Origin: Leucaena leucocephala
Lineage: Eukaryota; Streptophyta; Magnoliopsida; Fabales; Fabaceae
Length of the DNA stretch: 64,000 nucleotides
Assembly: GCA_037074615.1 (NCBI GenBank)
Contig: CM073558.1
Span: 7,874,001 to 7,938,000 of the forward strand
Reading direction: 5' to 3'
Both the position numbers and the translations under genes were made by a program. The stretch's first letter is position 1. Every line of letters starts with the position of its first letter. Below are positions 10,557 to 20,134 of this stretch, piece after piece. A model generated the notes under the pieces. It was given only the letters and a program-made list of their open reading frames with translations. It did not search any database and was not told where the DNA came from.

Positions 10557-10921
10557 GTTCTATAGAACTACATTGCTTGAGCATATTGCTTGCACAATCC
10601 TGTATCTATTAAAATTCTTAGTTCTACTTTGCTTGAATAGAAAGTTCAGACAATTAAGTGAATTCTATGTTTGAGCAAAATAGTTTCTATAGCATAACTT
10701 ATAAGTGTTATTGTTTGCATACTATGCTTGATCAACTAATGAATTATCTTGTTCGCACAAATTGTTCGATCAAACAAGAAATATTATAAATGCATGCTCG
10801 CACATCATGTTCAATCGATCAAGTATTATTATATCTAGATAAATATTCAAGCTTAGTTAATCCTATGAATTAATAAGTTTATCTTATTAGTTTTGTAATC
10901 ATAAAAACATATAATCTAACA

Positions 10922-11498
10922 AGAGAGAAAAAGAGACAATAAGAGAAGGAGTACAACTAGAAAAGAGTTATGGAGGAGGGTAGTCCTCTATAAGTCAAGG
11001 AGAAGAAGGCCAGTGTGTGTCACTAAGTAGAGTGAACTGTGAAGCAACCAGATAAAAAGGTAGCAGGTTAGCAAGTCAGCTCGCCGGGGTGTGGGTTGTT
11101 TCAACCCGCACCACTCAACATGTATTGTCATGGGCCAACTTGGGGGTTGGCCCGCATTCCCAGCTCTAAATTCATATTCATGCATTTTGTAGATGTATAT
11201 GAAGCAAAGGAAAAGGAAAACAATTAGGTCCATTAATACATTAATTGTGGTTAATTGATTGTGATAAACAACTTAATATTTTTTGTCTAGAAACTCAAAA
11301 AAAATTCAAAGTCAACATAAACCATAAATGTTAAGTAAATAATTGTAAATCAACCTCCATTTTTCTTATTAATGTATTTAATGACAATTACTAGAAACAT
11401 ACAAAAATTATCTTAAATATATAGTCACATTCATTCTTCTAGGTTCATCTCATGAGAAAACTTGCATTCAATTTCATCCCTGACCTAACAATCTTTCA
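10922..11498. other. Intergenic, with a hAT-like terminal remnant
   Basis: No gene. About 11085-11166 holds paired GGGTTG/CAACCCGC and GGGCCAAC/GTTGGCCCGC words and ends GCATTCCCAGCTCTA, like the termini of hAT-type MITEs. No matching left end or target duplication was found. Confidence 0.4.
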
Positions 11499-11506
11499 TT
11501 ATAAAA
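11499..11506 (+). promoter_or_regulatory. TATA box of the RRM-like gene
   Basis: TTATAAAA lies only about 20 bp before the ATG at 11526. A start site 25-35 bp downstream would fall at or just after that ATG, so the next in-frame ATGs (from 11580) may be used instead. Confidence 0.45.
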
Positions 11507-11525
11507 GGTCCATCAATCTCGTCAA

Positions 11526-12919
11526 ATGGTTGCACCAAATGAAGAAACGAAACTAAAAGGGCGAAAAGAAATTGAGGGAATGATGACAATGGGTTCTTCC
11601 TCCAAAGTTGAGAACAAGAGAGGGGGCCTAAACCCATTTGCTAAGGAATGGGATCCAGCAAAAGAACGAGCACCAGAAGAAAAAAGATGCCTTTACTTGG
11701 CGTTTTCAAGTTGGCACCCCCTTAAAGAAGATGAGATAAATATCTTCTTTCACCAGTAAATTTCTATCTCTCTTTTATCATATTTATGCCAATAATTGTA
11801 GTTTTTGTCGTCTATAGCTAATTTAAGTGGCTAAAAGGTTGGACATATATGGATTTCTAGGATAAGGTATTTTTTTTATTATAAAATGAATAATTTTTTA
11901 AACCTTATGCAGACTAATTTATTTTTTTCGATATAAATTAAAATAGAAAATTTATTACCAATATGCATTATTCACAAATCATAGAAAATGCATATCATTT
12001 CTCTAAGCCTTACTTTCATAACTGACATCGGCATTCTCAGTCTTACTAGTTGTTTGGGATAACTCAAAAAAAGTGCTTTTACACTTCACAATACAAAATT
12101 TATCTCACGTTTATATGTATAGCGTAAAATCACTTAAAATAAATTAATTCAAATGCACATAATTGAAAATGGATTTAATATGTGGTGCATGACATGTTAA
12201 AAAGTTCAAAGGCAATTTGAGCCCCTTGTTCTAAAATTTTACCTTTTACTCCCTTTGGTGAATGATAGACGTTTATCTTCCAGAATCTTCCGCACATACA
12301 CACCACGAAAAAAAGATTCAGTTTTAATTCCATTCATTATAACTATACAGGGATTCATAAAGCCATCATAAAAATGGGTTGAGCTCACCACGCTAGTCCA
12401 TTTAACCCACTAATTTCGTGAATTGATTTAATTCTTAATTTTAAAAACAAAATATAACTTTTTGTCTTCAAAGTTTCACCCAGTTTGCAATTTGGTCTCT
12501 GTGTTTCAATTTGTTTGTTCTCAAAACATTACACACAAACTCGATCCTTGAATTAGTATCGATCTGAGAAGTAATATTTAATAAAAGAATATTTCTCCCC
12601 CAGTGTTAATATTTTTCATGTATTCGTTTGCAATATTTATAGTTATTTGAGTAAATTAAACACTATGTGTAGCTTAGTATCAATAAAAACTCTTTTCTGA
12701 ATATTTTGTGGCAGGATGTTTGGCAGGTGTGTTGAGAAGGTGAGTGTTCAGGGGCCACAACAGAATCAAGATGCTATGATTTTTGGCAAAGTGGTCTTTC
12801 ATTTTTCTGCAATTCCTGTGAGCGTTCTGGGGAAGGAGGACCAAGTCATGTACATTGTCAATTCCAAAAGCCTTTGGTGCTTGAGGTTTGACCCAATGAA
12901 CCAGAACAACGACGAGTAG
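11526..12919 (+). CDS. Small plant RRM-like protein, unnamed family
   Basis: Two exons, 11526-11755 and 12715-12919, joined by a GT-AG intron of 959 bp, give 144 residues. The splice restores a glutamine codon (CA|G) and the reading ...INIFFHQMFGRCVEKV. The block NPFAKEWDPAKERAPEEKRC, then LYLAFSSWHPL, FFHQMFGRCVEKVSV, FGKVVFHFSAIP and SLWCLRFDP match from memory a plant-specific family annotated as RNA-binding (RRM-like) or uncharacterised proteins; the beta-alpha-beta layout fits an RRM fold, but I see no clear RNP motifs. Function is unknown. A TATA box sits very close to the first ATG, so Met19 or later may be the true start, giving about 126 residues. AATAAA lies 114 bp past the stop. 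Neighbours are transposons and a UGT on the other strand, which say nothing about its job. Confidence 0.7.
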
Positions 12920-13032
12920 CGAGGTCGTGTCGTTACTTTGATAATATATAGACTTTATCTATATATTTATTATCCCAAAATAATCTTTTCAATGTTGTTA
13001 TGCTTCTTCTGGCGTTTGTGCCTTAAGACTAG

Positions 13033-13038
13033 AATAAA
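13033..13038 (+). terminator. Poly(A) signal AATAAA
   Basis: A canonical AATAAA 114 bp after the stop codon of the RRM-like gene, in AT-rich sequence. Confidence 0.45.
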
Positions 13039-13059
13039 ATGCTATGGTTGTTGCTTTTA

Positions 13060-15053
13060 TTAGTTTGATATTTGGAACTGCTTTTGCTAAAGTTACATGA
13101 TTAGATTTACAAAACCAGTATATGCATGCAGATTATATTTTTTGCTAACAATAAGTATTATATTATTAGGAATAATCATATTTAAGATACTGATACTAAA
13201 TGCAAATACTTCTCTTATTAAAAATTTGAACTTTAGTTTACCGCATTACGAGAAATTAACCCATTCTACTAAATATAATCCTTGTCGGTTATGCATTCAG
13301 ATGATTAGTATGAATCATATGTTGTACTTTAGCTAGTAAGCTAAGCTTAGAGCTTGTTTGGGATACTGTTTTGTTTTAAGCCTAAAAGATTGGAATATTG
13401 TTCAATTGGCCCACACTGGCTTGTTAGGCCCTAAAGCTAATTGAAGGTAAGAAAAAATACGTTTGGGTAAAAGCATTTGGTAAATGGGCTTTTCTTCAAA
13501 ATGCTGTTGGAAGCCTAATTTTTTATCCCTTAGTCTTAATAGAAAATTTATGTTAAACTCACTTAAATTTTTTTATAATAAAAAAATAGCATTTGAAAGC
13601 TATGGTATGGTATAATTATATTCTTTTATTGTTTTAGTACAAAGATTTAAATTTGTATTTTTTCACTCATTACCTCAACTAAATTTTTTTTATTAGATAT
13701 AACTATATTCTAATCAAACACGTTCCTAGATACAATTTTTTCCTACAATTAATATTCTTATTTAGATATGTTTTTATAAAAAATTCAGTTTGACAAAATA
13801 AAATTTATTTAGATAATATAATTGAAAAGCGGGTTTAGATAATATTACAAATTAAGAAATATTATAAAAAAGCATATTGAAAAGATTATTTTCCTAAAGA
13901 AAAACCCATTTAAAGAAAAGCCAGTTTCATATCTATAAATAATAATGGTCACCATGAGTCAAAACTTACTAAGCGAAATTCTCTCTTCTCTAAATATATT
14001 TAGAGAAATAAATATATGATTTACTACACTGAAATGCAGCGATAGTCATCCATGACGTGTCCTTGATAGTTCTACAATTATATATTATCTCTCAGCTAAT
14101 ACACTAGAGTGGGACAACTTCTATATATTTAAAGATCTCTTGATCCCCCATGAGAGGGCAGCACAACATTTAATTAGTTTCAAAGGCGAATGCACAAACA
14201 AAAAGTGTTATTAATGAAAGATAAGCACGTTCATCACCACCGCCTTGTCTTTATCTTCCTTTTTTTTGGTATAAAATTTTTTAAAAAAGGGTTAGGCTTA
14301 CCCATAATCTAAGGACAGAACGAAATCTCCTTTTCTCCTAGACGATATCAATGTCAGGCAATACGAGCTGTCCATTACCTTCAAACGTAAACCTATACAT
14401 CTAAGAGTTAATATATATCTCTAAGTACTATGACAAAAACCACAATAAAATAATACTCTTTAAAAATTAAATATATTCTAAATAATTACATATATCACCT
14501 ATTCGTCATTATCTTTATCTTCATGTTTTGTTATAATAACAATTCATCAAGCATTAAACTATATATTGAGTGACATCTAGCTAGTCTAGCTAGCAAACAA
14601 AAACAGGTATAATATATAATATCTATATTCTACTCAAAGAAAATTTCCAGCACAGTTGTCATATATCTATAAACATTCCACAATATTTATATTGTACTCA
14701 ACTTGTCCTAGATTATTTTTAATATATTTTATATAAATTAAAAAAAATAATTTTTATTAATTTTTTTAAATTTAATAAATATTATTCCTGTTTAATATAC
14801 ATTAATAAATTAGAGATAAAATTTTACATTCATAAAAATTTTAATTGTAACTTATAAATAAAATTAAAAAATTTATTCTCTCTCTCCTATAAATATAACT
14901 CCATAAGTAAATAAGTAAATAATAAAGCTATGCATGCCATGAACAAAACGACAACATAAACAACACCAATTGTAACTACTAATGCCATCTATACAACCTT
15001 TGGATTAAGATTCTTATTATTTCCCAATTTAGTGGGGTTGGTTTCCGTTGCAG

Positions 15054-15093
<40 letters not shown>

Positions 15094-15359
15094 ACTCCTT
15101 ATACTAAATGTAAAATCTCTGTTTTCTAAATTTATAATTTATTATAAATTTTTTTATTAATTATAGTTATTAAAAGGTTTTTATCAAAAGAATCATATCC
15201 AATAATATAAATAATTAAAAGAGATATTTTAAAAAAACTAATATATACTTATTACAAATAATTAATTTAATTATTTTTTTAATTTTTATAAATTAGTTAT
15301 ATCTAATGCTTGCATTTAGGTATGAAAAAATATTATTTTATATATACGAGCGAGATCGT
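13060..15359. other. Intergenic AT-rich DNA with possible MITE
   Basis: No gene. About 13351-13728 starts GAGCTTGTTTGGGAT and ends ATCAAACACGTTCC, an imperfect inverted pair typical of a MITE; no clear target duplication. A (TA)n microsatellite lies at about 15057-15090. The rest shows nothing I can name. Confidence 0.4.
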
Positions 15360-16656
15360 CACTAGTATAAAATAGACTTTTTAAAATCCAATTTTTAAAT
15401 CGATTCTCATGGAAATGATTTGAAAAAATGACTGGTGATATTTTTATAAATAATGGTAAAATATTTACACCTAATGTAAACATGACCGGTGTAAAAGAAA
15501 TGAGTGGTGACATTTTTATAAATAAGGGTAAAATATTTATACCTGATGAACACATGACCGACGTAAAATAAATGAGCGGTATCACTTTTGTAAATAAGGG
15601 TAAAATATTCTACACCTGATAGAATAACATCCGGTGTAGAATGTCTTTGTGTACATATTCTACACTTGATATAAATATTCTACACCTGATATAATGACAT
15701 CCGGTGTAGAATGTCCTTTCCATTAAAAATTTAACAAAATATCTTAGTTTTTTGTACTTCCTTATCTTCACAAATCACATTGTCGTCAATGGAAAAAATC
15801 AAACAAGGAAGAACATATGGTGACAGGAAGCTTCACCTTCGTAACACACTGTTTAAACCTCACTGAAGAAGAAAACTAGATATACGATGACCCATACCTA
15901 TGCTCGTTGTTCTCTATTATGGAAGTCTGTATTTCTTACCTCCAAAGCTCACAAAAGAAGAAGACCCAGATCTGCGATGGTGGGTGCTATTTTTCTATTT
16001 CTTTTTTTCTGAGTTTTGTTTAAATATATTTCTGTTCACTTTTGACTAGGTAAGTCGGAAGAATTGTGACGACGTTTCTGCGATATCTTCAATTAGGTGA
16101 CGACATTTCTAGGTTTACATTTCCATGTGTATATTTAGATTTTCATTTCATTCATTTCTTGGTTATATTTAAATATATTTCTATTTATATTTGAGTAGGT
16201 AACCCGAAGGAATTCTGACGATGTTTTGTGATATCTTCAGTTAGGTGATAGTGTTTATGGGTTTTCGTTTCTGTTTATATATCTGAATTTTTATTTCTTT
16301 CGTTTCTGGGTTCTCTGGCTTTTTCTTACTTTCTCTTTTTTGTTCTCTACTTATGTTTTACAAGTACCTATTATTCTTCATCATTCTCCTTCTCCTTCAT
16401 ATTTATGACGAAGAAGAAAATAATTTTAGTGTTTTAATGGAGAAACTGGTTTAAAAGTTTATCTAATTTGAATCCAGAGTTTTTCTCTTTTAGATTTTTT
16501 TTTTATTTTTACATTACTTTTTAAACCGGTTATATGGAATAACTGGTTTAAAAAAATTAATTTTTTACACCGGTTATATACAACCAGTGTAGAATATCAG
16601 ATTTTTTACACAGGTTATTTCTATACCGGAGATATAGAAGCCTATTTTTAATTAAT
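15360..16656 (+). mobile_element. Non-autonomous CACTA (En/Spm)-type element
   Basis: The left end reads CACTAGTATAAAATAG, the diagnostic CACTA terminus. The right end, near AGAAGCCTATTTTTAATTAA, looks like a degraded inverted copy (intact form would end CTATTTTNTACTAGTG). Just inside both ends are palindromic ACACCGG...CCGGTGT words, as in many plant CACTA relatives. There is no transposase. The right boundary is approximate and I could not confirm the 3-bp target duplication. Confidence 0.6.
15428..15643. repeat. 72-bp tandem units, then 36-bp palindromes
   Basis: Units of 72 bp start at 15428, 15500 and 15572, each beginning ATGA[C/G][T/C]GGT and ending with a GACCG[G/A][T/C]GTAAAA-like word. 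The third unit changes into a perfect palindrome (15607-15642) with 10-bp arms ATTCTACACC/GGTGTAGAAT, repeated at 15677-15712. They form the subterminal region of the CACTA-like element. Confidence 0.75.
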
Positions 16657-17257
16657 TTGGAAAATATATTTTCTGTGTTCAAAGACGTTTATGTGTAATT
16701 CAGTTTTAATTTTATAAATTAAGAACAATCTACACTCTTGAATTTATGGATATTATTTTTGACTTTTCTAACCTACGCTACACCTTTAATTATGATTTAA
16801 CCTATGCTACTCACTTAAATTGAAATTTTTAGTGTATAGTACACTTTGTATAATATATAGCATAACCCTAATATAATCCATCAAATCATGGTATCTAATT
16901 ACGATATAGACCTCGTTCCATACTTTCTGTCAATACTTTACTGAGTATTGGTTCAATCAAATTAACAATTCAAAAAAGAAGATGATAATAAGAATCCGAT
17001 TATTCCTTACCATGAATTTCTTATCCAATATGGATACTTCAAATCTAAATTTCTTGCATATTTATTATAGCATATTTTTGTAATATTTTATGAAATACCA
17101 CTCACTTGAATAAATATAAAACCAAGTCTTATCATCGACCAAAAAATCAATGGATCATAACAACATCAATAGCAACTTTTTTTCCTGTGATTTTCTTAAT
17201 GTAAAATTTATCTCTCCCTTTCTTAATGTAAAATCAATTTTGTCATCTGAATGTGAC
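16657..17257. other. Intergenic, 3' side of UGT gene
   Basis: AT-rich sequence just downstream of the UGT stop codon. It should include the UGT 3' untranslated region. No other feature is seen. Confidence 0.4.
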
Positions 17258-20022
17258 TCACTGCATATTTCTCCATTTGAGTGCCAAATTTGACAGTGTC
17301 TTCATTGAACTACCACCCTTCATTAAAGCACAAGCAGCAGCTTCTTTAAGCTTTTTCATTCTTCTTCTAATTTCTTCACCTTCTTCATCACCACCCTCCA
17401 ATATGCACTTTATAACCATACTAATCTCTTCTTTCCTCACTATCCCAGCACCATTTTCATCACTAAGTCTTCTTGGCCTTATAGCCACTTTTAGCCCATC
17501 ATCAGTTAACATCGCTGCATTAGTTCTTTGCTCTGCAAAAAGTGGCCACGCTATTATTGGCACTCCTTCTACAATACTCTCTAGTATTGAGTTCCAACCA
17601 CAGTGACTCAGAAACCCTCCTGTTGAACTATGACCTAGGACTTGAACTTGTGGGGCCCAAGAAGCCATGACCAAACCTCGATCCTTAGTTCTTTCTAGAA
17701 ACCCTGATGGTAAGAAATGAAGAGGGTTTTCTTCATTTTTGTCACGTAGATAGCTAGCACTGGCTCTGTCACTTGGCGATTTCACGTTGACCCATAGAAA
17801 TCTCCGGTTGCTTAATTCTAACCCTAAAGCTAGTTCATTGATTTGGGCTTGAGATAGTCTTCCACCACTTCCAAAGGAAACAAACAGAACCGAATTTGGC
17901 GGCTGCTTGTCTAACCATGTTAAGATCGAATTGTCCGATTCCCGGTCTGACCGGTTTGGTTCAATGCTGGACCCGGTTTTTATTAGGGGTCCAATTGCAT
18001 GTACAGAAGGGTATCTTCTACTTTCTCCATTTCCAGCTAGTTCCTCGTGTTGCCAGGCTCTTATTGCTTCTCCTTCCATTTCTTCAAAGCTATTCAACAA
18101 GATACCTGTATGAGATATAATTAATATCAAATTGCAAAAGGAAAAAATGTTTTCTGCTACCTAATCTCAAGACTTTTTAAATAACGACAGTCATTAATTA
18201 ATTAATTCCTTGTTTTCAGCTAATGTTCAAGGCAATAGTTAAAGGTACCCAAACAGGATAGCTCTTCCAAAGATATCTATTATATTCACATGATGTCGAA
18301 CCTGAGACCTATGTTTAAGGGGCTATAAATAAAATATTTTTATTTTTATAATAGGCCAATGAAAAAGGCAACGGAAAAAGAATAAAATATTTTTTCTTTT
18401 CATTAAGAATTATAATTATGGTGGGAGCAAACGTTTGTCGCCAAATATGCTGGAAATGTTAAGAAATACTTATATAAAATTTGTGTTACAATAAAGGGAT
18501 ATGCATACATCAAAAAGTTGTTGCATACATCAAAAAGTTGTTGCATACATCAAGAAGTTGTTAGATCAGGTAATAAGCGACTTTACCCCATAAGAAGTTG
18601 CACACAACATATAATTAATCAAAGCATGGTCCTGAGCACGGTCGTGTGTGTGTGTGTGTGTATCTTCAACTGACATGAATAATTTGTTCAGTATTTTATT
18701 TTAACAAAAGTGAACTTTCCAATATATAAAAAAGGATATGATAAATGTTATTGCTCCATTCTTTAAATATAAGACCTAATTAAAAAAATAATTTTAATTT
18801 TAAACATAAGACATATTTTCTAACAAATTATCCCTATTAATACTCCCCTAATAATAATAAAGTAAGAGAAGGAGAATAGTTAAGGAAGATAATTTGAGTA
18901 TTTTAGAGAAAATATATCATATTAACTAATTTAATTAATTTTTTAATCTAATTAAATTAGTTAAATAAGCATATATTAAAGACAGAAGGCCTAATATATA
19001 AAAACACACAATGTAACAAATTTTTGGTGTTATTTTCTTTCACAATGCATAAACAAATGCATGAATATTATTAAGGGAGATTCATGACAGTAAGTTCCCA
19101 AATGACTAAATTAAAACATTTAGGTTCCGAGCAAAGTTTTTAGAAAAAAAATGAGTTGCAAATAATGATTCAACATTTACAAATTCAAGAAACTTAATTG
19201 CAGATAATATCACATTTAAGTTTCAAATAAAATTCTCAATTTGTAACTGAGATTCTTATTTGCAACTATCTGAACTGATATTTGCAATTCATTTTCTTAA
19301 AAAAAAAATAATGTTGATGTCCTAATTAACTATCGTCAATTCGTTCTTTTGGGTCTTAATGATATCGCACAGGTAAATTTACCTTCAGCAAGATCATATA
19401 ATTGACAACGTTGGAGAAACTGCTCATAAGACAAACTTGAACGACGTTGGTGATTGTCTGGGAGATCTTTGCCACTCACAGGGACACAACCAGGAATCTT
19501 AATAGGTTCTGGTAGCTCTCTGAACTCAGCACCACGAGAAACCATTTGATTCAGCTTAGCAGAATAAAAGCACAGAGAAAGTAACATAGCAGAACAAGGA
19601 AAATAAAGATACGATATGATGTTAAGTTCCCTGGCTATTTCTAATGCTTCAATGGATAAAGGCTCGGCCACCATAGCCACCAAGCTCGAGGTCGAGCTCG
19701 AACCGATGAGGGATTTTAGGGCGTCGCGAACGAGTGGCATAGACCGAGTCACGGCCAGATGAAGCTGGACTTCCAGGGGAAGATCTTTAGGTTGGTCATG
19801 GAGGTTCACAGGAGGAAGAAAATTGCAGGTTATGGAAGAAGGAAGAGACTGAATAAGAGCCATGGAGCCACTAGGAGGTGATCCAAGAGTGGGGATGAAG
19901 CACGTGACATGGAAGTGGCTGTCGTTTTGGAGAAGAACGAGTCGTTTACAGAACTCGAGAATGGAGGCTTGGTGACTATAAGCAGGGACGGTGACAACTG
20001 CAATCTCAGTTATGGCTTCCAT
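17258..20022 (-). CDS. UDP-glycosyltransferase, UGT72-like
   Basis: Two exons, 19383-20022 and 17258-18105, with a GT-AG intron of 1,277 bp, encode 495 residues, the usual GT1 length. The splice joins DLAE|G|ILLNSFEEM. It would transfer glucose from UDP-glucose to a small, probably phenolic, acceptor in the cytosol; resemblance is highest to hydroquinone/arbutin-type UGT72 enzymes. The 44-residue PSPG sugar-donor box runs 363-406 (W363, H381-C382-G383-W384-N385-S386, E389, E405-Q406) and is intact. The catalytic histidine is H17, in PAYSHQAS instead of the usual PGxGHxxP. The partner aspartate position holds E120 (VAEPLSIEAL), an unusual change. I chose the ATG at 20022; there is no ATG between it and a TATA box 100 bp upstream. 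A similar broken gene lies 4.7 kb away on the same strand. Substrate is unknown. Confidence 0.88.
18503..18562. repeat. Three 20-bp tandem units in the UGT intron
   Basis: GCATACATCAAAAAGTTGTT three times at 18503, 18523 and 18543 (the third has one A-to-G change). A (TG)n run follows at about 18644-18661. Confidence 0.9.
18749..18993 (-). mobile_element. MITE, 265-bp family, in UGT intron
   Basis: An inverted-orientation, diverged copy of the family seen at 41371-41635, 42505-42772 and 54082-54346. It starts TTGCTCCATTCTTTAAATAT, contains AAGACCTAATTAA and AAACATAAGACATATTT, and ends near AAAGACAGAAGG. Stowaway-type, TA target, ends imperfect. Confidence 0.5.
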
Positions 20023-20124
20023 GATCACAAGAAGAAGAAGAAGAAGTCAAAGAGCCAAGAACAAGACTCAAGTTGATGGAGCTTTAATTAGTAGAGATAA
20101 ATTGGATTTAAATATGGTACATTT

Positions 20125-20134
20125 CTTTATATAG
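20125..20134 (-). promoter_or_regulatory. TATA box of the UGT gene
   Basis: The minus strand reads CTATATAAAG about 100 bp before the ATG. A (GAA/CTT)n run follows in the presumed 5' leader (about 20031-20046). Confidence 0.6.

Larger units (their letters stand above)
4591..10921 (-). mobile_element. Old copia 5' LTR, split by the young copia
   Basis: The sequence on both sides of the young copia (4591-4999 and 10022-10921) joins into about 1.3 kb beginning TGCGAAATAG and ending ATCTAACA on the plus strand, i.e. TGTTAG...TCGCA on the minus strand. Together with the primer-binding site at 4571-4582 and the gag fragment beyond it, this reads as the 5' LTR of an older minus-strand copia element. 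It contains a roughly 56-bp threefold repeat at about 10397-10556. No second LTR is seen, so the exact ends are inferred. Confidence 0.55.

Noticed and set aside
20023..20028. UGT start two codons upstream
   Set aside because: The codon there is GTG, not ATG; the first ATG is at 20022.
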